Shown one piece after another: positions 41,169 through 51,400 of a stretch of 64,000 nucleotides of DNA. Position 1 is the stretch's first letter. Every line of letters starts with the position of its first letter. Below the pieces are notes generated by a model that was not told the DNA's origin, made no database searches, and worked only from the letters and a program-made list of their open reading frames with translations. This DNA comes from Haloferula luteola. GTDB lineage: Bacteria > Verrucomicrobiota > Verrucomicrobiia > Verrucomicrobiales > Akkermansiaceae. The stretch is from NCBI RefSeq assembly GCF_014201715.1, contig NZ_JACHFD010000022.1, positions 1-64,000 of the forward strand, read 5' to 3'. Made by a program: the position numbers and the translations under genes.

Positions 41169-43153
41169 CGCAGGCGGAGTTCGAGGCCAAATTCGGTGCG
41201 GACTTGGTTTTGGACCATACGGATGACATCGAAAACGTTGGAGAGCCGGGCGCGGTCGAGCTTGGTGAGTTTTTCAGGATCGACGAAGCGGCCGGAGTCG
41301 CCGTTGGCGAGACCATTGAGGACACGCATGCGCATGAGTTCGTCGTAGCTCTGCCGGGCGAGTTGAGCGAGTTCGGCGAGTTCAGGGACGTTGTTTTGAA
41401 GGTCGACCCAACGGGAGCCGGTGGAATAGTGATGGCTGAGGCCGTGTTTGAGGACCCAGAGGCGTGCCGCATCGCGAAGAGGGGCGATGGCGCGGCCTTT
41501 GAGGTCGAATTCTTCTTCTTTGCGCCCTTTGCGTTCGATGACGAAGCGGCCGGAGAAGTTGAGTGGAGGCTGGGCGTTGACGACGAGTTCGGCGAGGCGG
41601 CGCATCACGCCCGGGGACTTAGGAACCCGGGTGAAGATGGTTTCACGGAGCGGCCCGACGAGGGATTCATCGCCGGAGACGAAGCGCATGTCGTAGAGGA
41701 CGATGGCGCGCAGCATGGTGGCGGGGGCGGGATTGAGTTCGGCGAGCTGAAGTTCTTCGAGCCATTCGTCGAGGGAACGGCACCAGCGGGGATTGGAGGC
41801 CATGACGCCGCCTTGGCAGCGGGAAATGCCGCAATCGACGAGCATGGCGACGACACGTTGGGTGAGGCGAAGGAGTTTCTCGCGCAGGGCTTCGTCGTGT
41901 TCCGAGTCTCCGGTTCCAGCAAAGACGATGGCATTGTCCATGTCGGTGCGGAGAATCTGCTCGCGGCGGCCGTCGCTGCCGACGGAGAGCCAGGCCCAGC
42001 GGACGTCATCGTAGTTTTCGCCGCCGCGGGCGAGTTCGGCCAGGGCGAGCTGAAGGAGACGGTGGAGGAGTTCGTCAAAAAGTTCGGCGCAGATTTGGCC
42101 GACGACGACGGAGGAAACTCCGGCGCTGAGGTACAGCCCGGCGAGTCGTTCGATTTCGTCGGAGAGTTCGCGGGCACGGCCGAGGGTGGTGACGTGGCCG
42201 AGGTCGCGCATCAAGCCGGCGGGGTGGTAGCCGCTTTGTTTCATGAGGGCGCGGTCGGACCAGATATCGAGGACGGGGCTGTTGGTGGTGCCGTCTTCGG
42301 TGATGCAGAGTTGCGGTACGCGTTTTTGCATCATGAGAAGGGTGGCCGCGATGGCGCTGGAGAATTCGGGCACGGCGAGGACGGGCGAGGACATGATGGC
42401 CTCGACCGCGGTGGAGGGGGGTAGGCCATCGACGAGGATGTGGCGAACCAAATCCGTGGCGTGGACGAAGCCGAGGGGATGCCGGGACTCGTCGATCACG
42501 ACAATGGACTCGAGCTGATGATGGGTCATCAAGGTGGCGGCCTCGGTGGCGGTGGCGGAGGGGGCGCAGGTGACGAGGTTGTGATTGCGGGCGACGACGA
42601 CCTGCGCGCTGTCGAGATGGGCTTGAAGGATGCCTTTGGCGCGGCCTGCGGAGCCCGCAGGGGTGGTGACTCCATCGGCGGAGGTGGCTGGGGTGATGGC
42701 GGTGCCGACGCGGGTCAGCCAAAAGAGGTGGCGGCGCACGTAGTTGCGGGCGTCGTCGGCATTTTCAATTTCGGCCCCCACCTCCTTCCATGGAAGCGAG
42801 TAGATGAGGCAATCGTCGGCGGCGATGGCCGAGACTTGATAGGGGACCCCTTCGGCCAGGGCAGTCAGACCGAGGAGATCGCCGACGTCGCGGACATCCA
42901 CCAATTCGGAGTGACCTTCCCGATTCCAGTGGTATTCGACGCGCCCCTTGGCGAGGAAGTGGAGCTGGCCTTCGGGGATGACGCCTTGGCGCCAGATGGC
43001 TTCGTTTTTGACCCAGACCTGCACGGTCGCGTGGGTGGCGAGGGAGGCGACGACGTCGGGATTGAGGAGAGAAAAGGGGGGGAATCGCCGGAGTTCCTCG
43101 GCGATGCGGAGGGGGATGCGGTTGACCGGTTCAGCAGGTTGGGACGGTTTCAT
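41165..43153 (-). CDS. cNMP-binding / CBS / DUF294 nucleotidyltransferase-like regulator
   Basis: A 662-aa protein. Residues 15-135 are a cyclic-nucleotide-binding-type beta roll (QGVIPEGQLHFLAKGRVEY). Residues 180-320 are a CBS pair (ATLMTHHQLESIVVIDESRHPLGFVHATDLV). Residues 340-480 are a GlnD-like nucleotidyltransferase (DUF294) with GSDGRREQILRTDMDNAIVF, keeping GS and the D-x-D. Residues 510-655 are the DUF294_C helical domain. The architecture suggests a sensor of a nucleotide or adenosine ligand controlling a transferase. It is the first gene of the pair with the exonuclease, with a four-base overlap. It is transcribed divergently from the tandem nucleotidyltransferase gene. Confidence 0.9.
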   Translation of the reverse strand: MKPSQPAEPVNRIPLRIAEELRRFPPFSLLNPDVVASLATHATVQVWVKNEAIWRQGVIPEGQLHFLAKGRVEYHWNREGHSELVDVRDVGDLLGLTALAEGVPYQVSAIAADDCLIYSLPWKEVGAEIENADDARNYVRRHLFWLTRVGTAITPATSADGVTTPAGSAGRAKGILQAHLDSAQVVVARNHNLVTCAPSATATEAATLMTHHQLESIVVIDESRHPLGFVHATDLVRHILVDGLPPSTAVEAIMSSPVLAVPEFSSAIAATLLMMQKRVPQLCITEDGTTNSPVLDIWSDRALMKQSGYHPAGLMRDLGHVTTLGRARELSDEIERLAGLYLSAGVSSVVVGQICAELFDELLHRLLQLALAELARGGENYDDVRWAWLSVGSDGRREQILRTDMDNAIVFAGTGDSEHDEALREKLLRLTQRVVAMLVDCGISRCQGGVMASNPRWCRSLDEWLEELQLAELNPAPATMLRAIVLYDMRFVSGDESLVGPLRETIFTRVPKSPGVMRRLAELVVNAQPPLNFSGRFVIERKGRKEEEFDLKGRAIAPLRDAARLWVLKHGLSHHYSTGSRWVDLQNNVPELAELAQLARQSYDELMRMRVLNGLANGDSGRFVDPEKLTKLDRARLSNVFDVIRMVQNQVRTEFGLELRLR

Positions 43154-43335
43154 GGTCGGGCAGAGACACTCCGATCATGAATCGTGCCATGGGGAAAGAC
43201 GGATCCCCTATGCGAAGGATTGAAAAGGGTCGCGAGGAAGCCAGGTGGCGGATCGGACGGGAGGGCAACGGAGACGGGCGAGGGGCGAGGGTTCGGGCTT
43301 CCGATGAGGCGAAAGGTGGTGAAGGATCGCTGGCG

Positions 43336-45174
43336 ATGCAGGTAGGGGAGATTCGTCGGCGCTTGGAGGAGATCGAAGCAGAAGAAGGGGTGCGGATTGT
43401 GTATGCATGCGAGTCGGGGAGCCGGGCTTGGGGATTTGCCTCGCCGGATAGCGACTACGATGTGCGGTTTTTGTATGTGAGGGGGGAGCGGAGTTATGGA
43501 TCGTTGCGGCAGGCCGCCGATACGATTGAGCGACCCGTCGACGGCGATTTCGACGCAGGAGGTTGGGATGTTCGGAAAGCGGCGGCGTTGCTGGGTGTTT
43601 CGAATGGTGCGTTGGTAGAATGGTTGCATTCTCCGTTGGTCTATCATGCGGTTCCAGGCTTCTTGGACCGATGGAGGGAGGTGGCGAGGCGGGTGTTTGG
43701 GCCGAAGGCATCGGCCAACCACTACCGTGGGCTGGCGAAGCAGATGGTGCATGGGAAGTTGGTGGGTGATGCCGTGCGGGCGAAAGACTACCTGTATGCG
43801 CTGCGGGCATTGTTGTGCGCTCAGTGGGTTCTGGAGGGTCGCGGGATTCCCCCCGTGCGATTTGAGGAATTGCTGGAGCTGATGCCGCCAGCGGTCGGAG
43901 CTGCGATTCCGGGGTTGCTGGACCACAAGGCGTCGACGGGTGAAGGCCAGAAGATGGAGCGCTGGCCGATGATCGATGGGTGGATTGAGGAAGGGCTCGA
44001 TCGATTGGATGGAGCCTTGGCAGAGCTCCCGAAGGTTCATCCTGACGTGGATGGGCTCGATCGGCTGTGGCGGGGCGAAGTCCGGAGGTCCGGACCGAAG
44101 TTGCGGGCGGTTGATTTCACGCTTCAGCGCATCCGCCAGCCGGATTGTTTGTTTTTTGACGCTGTGGCAGGGAGCCGTGCCTATGGAACAGCGATTGAAA
44201 GATCGGATGAGGATCGGCGGGGGGTTTTCGTGGTACCTGCTGGGTTTCTAGGAGGCTTGGAAAAGATCGAGAGGGTGGCGGATGAGCGGAATGACCAAAC
44301 GTATGAAGAGTTGGGGCGGTGGTTTGAGCTGCTATTGAAGAACAACCCTCACGCTCTTGAGCTGTTGGGCATGCCGGAGGATTGTGTGCGCTGGAAGCAC
44401 CCTTTGTTTGATCGCGTGAAGCCGGAAGATTTTCTGTCGAAACGGTGCGCCACGACGTTTGGGGAGTATGCGATGGCTCAGGTTCGGAAGGCCCGGGGAT
44501 TGAACAAGAAGATCGTGAACCCCCAACCGGAGATCCGCCAATCGTTGCTGCATTTCTGTCGGATTCTCGAAGGTCAGGGGAGTGTGCCGGTCGAGGACTG
44601 GCTGAAGGCACGGAGTTGGCGCCAGGAGGAGTGTGGGTTGACGGCCATCCGGGGTGCAGTGGGCCTCTATGCCCTCTATCACGATGGGGGATCGGAGGGG
44701 AAAGGTCTGCGGGGTTTGATTTCGGCCAAGGATCCGGGAGCCTTGGTGACCAGCAGCGTGGCGCGGAATGAGCGGCCCGTGGCGTGGCTGTCGGTCCATC
44801 ACGATGCCTTTCAGGCCCATTGCAAAGCCCACCGGGAGTATTGGGAGTGGGTGGAGCTTCGGAACGAAGAACGCTATGCGACGAACGCGCAGCATGGGCG
44901 CGGGTATGATTCGAAGAATCTGCTCCACACCTTGAGGTTGTTGGACATGGCCGAGGAAATTGCCCGGGACCGAGTGATTCAGGTGAGGCGTCCGAATCGG
45001 GATTTTTTGCTGAAGGTGCGCGCCGGCGAATTCGAGTATGAAGACCTCGTCGCCCGTGCAGAGGACAAGCTGGAATCCGTGAAGGCGGCATTTGCGGCCT
45101 CCGCGCTTCCCCATTTCCCCGATCGCGATGCGGCGAGTGAGTTGCTGCAGGAGTTGAGGTCGGAGTTCGATTGA
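43336..45174 (+). CDS. protein with two RlaP-type nucleotidyltransferase domains
   Basis: A 612-aa cytoplasmic protein. The start at ATG 43336 is preceded by GAAGGA; a longer frame to 43177 adds an unstructured Arg/Gly-rich tail. Two nucleotidyltransferase modules follow one another. The first has GSRAWG at 28-33 with D40-x-D42 (SDYDVRFLY). The second has GSRAYG at 279-284 with D291-x-D293 (SDEDRRGVFVV). Each is followed by a helical segment of the RlaP (RNA-ligase-associated pol-beta) type. The substrate is probably RNA or a small molecule. Both active sites look complete. Divergent from the cNMP/CBS gene and 263 bp before the giant gene. Confidence 0.85.
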   Translation: MQVGEIRRRLEEIEAEEGVRIVYACESGSRAWGFASPDSDYDVRFLYVRGERSYGSLRQAADTIERPVDGDFDAGGWDVRKAAALLGVSNGALVEWLHSPLVYHAVPGFLDRWREVARRVFGPKASANHYRGLAKQMVHGKLVGDAVRAKDYLYALRALLCAQWVLEGRGIPPVRFEELLELMPPAVGAAIPGLLDHKASTGEGQKMERWPMIDGWIEEGLDRLDGALAELPKVHPDVDGLDRLWRGEVRRSGPKLRAVDFTLQRIRQPDCLFFDAVAGSRAYGTAIERSDEDRRGVFVVPAGFLGGLEKIERVADERNDQTYEELGRWFELLLKNNPHALELLGMPEDCVRWKHPLFDRVKPEDFLSKRCATTFGEYAMAQVRKARGLNKKIVNPQPEIRQSLLHFCRILEGQGSVPVEDWLKARSWRQEECGLTAIRGAVGLYALYHDGGSEGKGLRGLISAKDPGALVTSSVARNERPVAWLSVHHDAFQAHCKAHREYWEWVELRNEERYATNAQHGRGYDSKNLLHTLRLLDMAEEIARDRVIQVRRPNRDFLLKVRAGEFEYEDLVARAEDKLESVKAAFAASALPHFPDRDAASELLQELRSEFD

Positions 45175-45437
45175 CGCTCGGTGAGGTGCAGAATGATTCG
45201 GGGTGATTAAGTATTTTCTCGCAGCATTTTTTCCGAATGAACGAGAGAGCGAGCGTCGACGGTTTGCCGCACTTTCACGCCCGAGGTCGAGAGATAAGTC
45301 GTGCTTGATAAGCTGCTTAAGCGGGGAGGTGAGTTGGGAATCTCGCCTCGGGAACACCACAGGCTTACGTAATATCATGAAGGTTCGATCCGGAATGGAT
45401 TGAATCGGCCGCCGACTCAGATTGAAGACTCCTTGCA
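45175..45437 (+). promoter_or_regulatory. intergenic region before the giant gene
   Basis: A 263-bp stretch without a gene, probably holding the promoter of the giant secreted-protein gene. It is locally AT-richer than its surroundings (around 45205-45235, with runs of T) and contains the GCTTAAG-type sequence AAGCTGCTTAAGC near 45309-45321. No confident -35/-10 pair was recognised. Confidence 0.4.
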
Positions 45438-48400
45438 ATGAGACATGTTTCGCGCACTTGCCTCTTGGCCGCAGCGACGGCGGGCCTTTTGTTGTCGAGA
45501 GGATACGGCCAGCTGCCCGTGGCCGATCCGGAGGTGTGGCTTAGGGCCGATGTCGGGGTCGTAGAGGACGGCGCGGGGGGGATCGAACGGTGGGAAGACC
45601 AATCGGGGAATGGGCATGATTTCGAGCAAACCCAAGCGGACAAGCGTCCGATTCTTGAGGCGGAAGGGTGGATCTTGGGCGAGGGAGAGTTGGTGGGGTT
45701 GGAGCCGCTTAGGAATGGCAATTCGACCTATTCAGGCGTGCTCTCGATCGATTTCGTGGTGGATGAAGAAGTCGAGATCCGTGAGTTGGCGGCCTTCGAT
45801 CATTTGCGGGATGGGATCACCGGTGAAATTACGGTGAAGCTATGGAGCCGCCCTGACAACGGCACGCCCCGTACGGCGGAGGATGACTTGGAGGGAACGG
45901 TACTGGAGCAGCTCACCTTCAATGCGGGAGATCCGGGAGAGTTGATCGGGAGCTATCGGTGGAAGCCGTTGGCGGCTCCGCGAACTTTATCGCCAGGTTC
46001 CTATTCGCTCACTGCATCAGGCTTCACCGGATCTGATTATTACTATTCGACCACGAGTTCGACTGGAATTCACGGTCCGACTTGGCGTGGGATCCAGCTG
46101 CCGCCGCAGACACGTTACGGTTCGAATGCAGGGGCCTGGCCGACGACTTTGACGTCTCCGGGGTTCCGTTATGGAGGATCTGCGAATCTACGGTTTTCTC
46201 CGACAGGGGACACACCGGATCATCGGCCAGCGGTGGTGTTCGATGGGGTGGACGATGGCCTGCTGGGAGGGGAGACTCTGAACCTCGCGCGGCCGAGTAC
46301 GGTGTGGGTGGTGAGCCGGATCGACGATAGCAGTTTTGGCTATCTTCTTCAAAACACGTCGGGGAATCCGTGGACTATTCGGAGTGATGGCTACTATTCG
46401 CAGGGTTGGGTGAGGTTCTCTGCGCCGGGCTGGGGAGTCCCCTGGGTGGCGGGAATGGTTTCCACGGCCACGGATACGCGGGCGATTTGGAATCTGGATG
46501 ATGTGACGAGCGGCGAAGGCTTGGTGAATGCGAATCCGGGGCGGTTGGCACTGGGGGGAGGAGAGGGCCGATCGAATGATCCGGTGGCGGCACGAGTGGT
46601 GGAGGTGGTGGCCTTTGATCGACAGTTGTCGACGGCAGAGCTGCGCTCGATGCAAAAGTATTTCGGGGATCGATACGGGATCTATGAGACTCCTGCGGCG
46701 ACGCCGGAAATGGTTCCCCCAGGGGATTTTGGAACGGGGGACGTCGATGTGACGCTGAGCTCGGACACTGTCGGGGCTGAGATCCGCTACACGCTGGATG
46801 GCAGTGATCCGGATGGATCGTCGGCATTGTATGGGGCGGCGATTCGTGTGCCACGAGGGACCGAAGTGCGTGCGCGGGCCTATCTCGCCGGGACGGAAGC
46901 TAGTGGAGTGGCTGCGCAATTTTATGGAGACGAGGGCTCTGGAGACCTGCCTCCTGGAGATCCGGTGGCTTGGTTGAAGGGGGATTCCGGCTTGGCACTC
47001 GATTCTTCAGGAGGGGTGCTGCGATGGAGTGACCTCACGGGAAATGGCAACGATTTCCTGCAAGGTACGGCCTCGGTGAGGCCAAAAGTGGAAGGCTTAA
47101 GCGGTTCGGATGGTGTCGCCATTCGGACCATCCATGGGGATGAAGGCAGCTACAATCACACGGGGACGCTGGGATCGGATTTTGTGGTGACGGAGGAGAT
47201 CGAGGTGAGTGCATTGGCGGCTTTTGACCATCGGAGCGATGGTTTTGCGTCTCCAGTGACGGTGCAATTGCTCGTGCGGGACGATCACGGAACGCCGGTG
47301 ACGCCGGGAGATGACTCGCCGGGAACGGTCTTGGCGGAAATGGAATTTAGTCCATCCGAGCCGGGTGACCTGAGCGGACCCTTTCGGGTGAAGTCGTTGG
47401 CGGCTCCAGTGACGCTGGCTCCCGGGAGTTATTCGATTCTCGCCTGGGGGTATACCGGTGCCAATTTCTATGCAAATTCGAGTGATGGCGGATGGCGCGA
47501 AGATGGGATCGAGTTTGTCCAACAGTCCCGATATGGATCGACCCCCGGAGTGTGGCCGACGAGTTTGGATAGCCACCCGGTGAAGTACAATGGAGCGGGC
47601 AACTTCGTTTATCAACCGACGGCGGGATCGAGCTCGCTGCCTGCTGTTTCGTTTGACGGAACGGACGACGGAATGCTCGCGCGGGCGACTTCGGTGGTGG
47701 GGCGACCGTCATCGGTTTTCTTCACGTTGGAATATGAGGATGACGGGCGATTTTTGCAGAGTGCATCGGGGAGTTGGTGGGTTCGAGGCACGGATCGATA
47801 TGCCAATGGAACGGTGAGCGGCGTGGATCTGCCGCGCTTCCGGACCTTGGTGGGTGGGATGACAAGCAGTTCCGAGGGAACGCGCTTTTACGTCGATGGT
47901 GAAGAATGGACGGAAAACCCAGGGCTGACGACTCCGGACCCGGGCCGCTTGGCTCTCGGTGGAGGCGTGGGATATGGGTTTGATCCGGCAAAGGTGCGAA
48001 TTGCGGAGGTGTTGGCTTATGAACGGGTGCTGGATGCAGGCGAGCGGTGGGAGGTGCAGCAGTATTTGGCGGAACGCCAGGGTCAGCCCGTGGTTCCACT
48101 GCCGGAGGTGGCGATTGAGCCCCCTTCCCATTACGGGACCGGAAATGTGACGGTGAGTCTGGATCATGCCGTCGAGGGGGTTGAAATTCACTACACGCTT
48201 GATGGTACCGCGCCGACGGTGGGGTCGCCGCTGTTTGGTAGTTCGTTGGAGGTGCCTCGTGGAACTCGAGTGCGGGCTCGGGCCTATGCTGCCGGAGGCG
48301 AGGCGAGTGGCATTTCGGAGGCTTTCTACGGTTTGGCGGAGGGCGAGGATGATCTTCCTGTCGCAGGGGCGGGCTTGTGGTTGCGGGCTGATGCTGGGGT

Positions 48401-51400
48401 GACGACTGATTCGGAGGGGCGAGTGGCTCGATGGGCAGACCTTTCGGGCGGGGGACGAGATTTGGTGCAGACGGTGTTGTCGAAACGTCCGGCGATGCTG
48501 GCGGAACCGATGGCACGAGGTGTGGATCAGGCGATCGTGATCGACGACATTGCCGGGGCGTCCACTTGGGCGGGAACCCTGGGCGAAGATTTCGTCGTCG
48601 AGGCGGAGCTCGAAGTCACTCATCTTGGAGCCTTTGATCATTTGAAGGATGGTTTTGCAGGCACCGTGACCGTGGAGCTTTGGAGCCGTGACGATGGAGG
48701 CACCCCCCAAACACCTGGCGACGATTCTCCGGGGGTGATGTTGGCGCAGCGAATCTTTACCCAAGGGAATTCGGGGGAGCTTTCGGGCGGGATTCGATAT
48801 CAGGCGCTGGATGCTCCGATCTCCCTGGAGCCGGGAGACTACACCGTGTTGGCCTACGGTTATAGCGGACAGGATCTGTATCGTGAGGGCAGCTACAGCG
48901 TGGCAGGCGGAGATGGGAGATTTGAATTTGTGAATGTTTCGCGCTACAGTACTTCGCTGGGAAGTTGGCCCGGATCTCTTGACAATCGGGCTCTCGACTA
49001 CACGGGCGCGGCGACGTTCCGATTCACTCCGGTGGTTCCCACGGCAGCTGGCGTGGTGGCTTTCGACGGAGTGGACGATGGGATGTTGGCGGTCGATTCG
49101 GTGAACTTCGGGCGGCCCTCCACGGTGTTGATGGCGTTCGAGTTGGCAGGCTCACAGTTCGGCTACTTGCTCCAAAATCAGGTGGGCAATCCCTGGCAGC
49201 TTCGCACGGATGGGTACTATGTGAATGGTTGGGTTCTATATGAGAATTTTGGTTTCGGGCACCCGTTGATTGCCGGAGTCGTGAATGACGGTACCGAAAC
49301 ACGGGTTTACCGAAATGGGGACGAGGTGACCGTTTCTCCGAGTTTGGTGAATGCGAACCCTGGTCGCTTGACATTGGGAGGCGGAGAGGGGAGGAACATC
49401 GATCCTTCCAGTCTACGGGTGGCCGAGGTGATCGCCTTCGATCGGGTGTTGGATGCGGAAGAACTGGAGAGGATGAGTGCGTATCTGAGCCGTCGCCATC
49501 GCAACGAGGTTCCGATGGCACCGGAGCCGAGAATCGATCCGCTATCCAACTATGGCAGCGGCGAGGTGACGGTCACGCTTTCGACTTCGTCTGATTCCGT
49601 TCAGATTCGCTATACCACTGACGGCGGTGAGCCTGACGGTTCTTCTTCCCTGTATTCGGGGCCGTTTGTGGTGGCCCGTGGGACGGAGGTGAAGGCGCTG
49701 GCGATGGGTTCAGGTTGGCAGCCGAGTGATACGGTTTCCACCTACTATGGAGATGCGAGTCAACATCCTTTGCCGGTGACGGATCCCGGCTTTTGGATCC
49801 GTGCAGACCGGGGCATCGAGCTCGATGGAAATGGAGGTGTTCGGAGGTGGCGCGATCTTTCTGGTCACGGGAGGGACGTGGTGCAGGCCGATGGTGGACA
49901 AGCTCCCCGGTGGGTGGAGCATGGGTTTGGCGGCTCGGAAATTGAAGTGGCCCCCAAGGAATCGGGGAGATCGGTGACAGGGGTCTACTCGGGCTGGATT
50001 GGGACGGATTTCATCGTGGAGGAAACCATTGAGCTGATGGGGTTCTCTGTGTTTGACAGCGCGGGCGACGGATTCGCGGAGGACATCGTGGTCCGACTCC
50101 ACCGCTTGGATGATGGAGGCACCCCGGACCAGCCGGCGGACGACTCGAGCGCGGAAGTGATGGCGACGCTGACGTTTACTCCTGGAGAGCCTGGGTTCCT
50201 GGATCGAGGAAAGCGCCGATTGAATTTCGGATCTCCCCTAAGCTTGGTGCCGGGGAGGTATTTCCTGGAGTCGCAAGGGTGGAACGGAGCGAATACCTAC
50301 GAAAGCTCCGAGAATTTCTCAGTGGCGTTGCATCCCTCTCTAACCTTTCCGGCCGTCAGCCGCTACGGGACGAGTACGGCGATTCCGGGAAGTCGGGTGG
50401 GCGACAATCGATACTTGGGCTCGGCGGGTTTTGTTTTCCGGGTTCCGGGAACCGATGACCCTGCGGTGCCCAGCGTTCGATTTGATGGTGACGACGACGG
50501 GATGCTGGGTCCGGTGGATTATCTGGTGGGGCGACCGTCTACGGTCTTCATGGTTTATCAACAGGCCCCGGGAACACGTGGGCGGTTGTTGCAAAGTGGC
50601 TCGGGAAACAACTGGCTGCTTGGGCTCCATGGAAGTCCGCAGGGTTACTATGCGGATGGTTGGATCACCCAGCATTCGATCCGCGCGAACGTGCCGTCTT
50701 TGTCCGTGGCCGTTCAGGAGACTTCGGATTCTCGGTATTTTTACAATGGAGTGGATCTGACGACGGATGCGAATCCGTTGGGGAATCTAGGCAGGATTGC
50801 GGTGGGGGGGGGTGAGGGGACCTACTTCCAGCCGACCGATGCGGATTTGGTGGAGTTGATTGTTTATGATCGGGTGCTCGAGCCGGAGGAGAGACAAGCG
50901 GTGTCGGCTTCGATCGGCGTTCGCTACGGTCTGTCCGGTGAGCCGCTTTTGCCGGTAGTGATGTCGCCTGCTGGGGGTTTGTTTGCTTCTGGGCGGAGTG
51001 TGACGCTAAGCCACCCGACGCCGGGGGTAGAAATCCGCTACACGTTGGATGGTAGTGATCCAGATGAATCCTCTGCTCTGTATGGAGCTCCTTTCTTGGT
51101 GAATCAGGATCGTCTGGTGCTGGCGCGGGCATTCGCCCCCGGTCAAATCGCAAGCGAGATCACGGAAGGTGCGTTTTTCATCGATGCTGGTGCTCCGACT
51201 CCGCCGCAGCGGGAGTCGATGCTGGTGTGGTTGCGTGGGGCGGTCGGTGCAGAAGTGGATGGATCTTCGGGCGTCGAAGTATGGAGGGATTTGTCCGGGA
51301 AAGGTCACGATGCGGCTCAATCGGCGGAAGCCCAGCGACCACTGTGGATGGTGGACGGAGTTGGTGGGGCTCCCGGGTTGGAGTTCGACGGCGCCAACGA

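Noticed and set aside
40281-41348. 355-codon plus-strand frame over the SRPBCC and exonuclease genes
   Set aside because: Glycine- and Glu-rich translation without motifs; the minus strand holds a complete DEDDh exonuclease.
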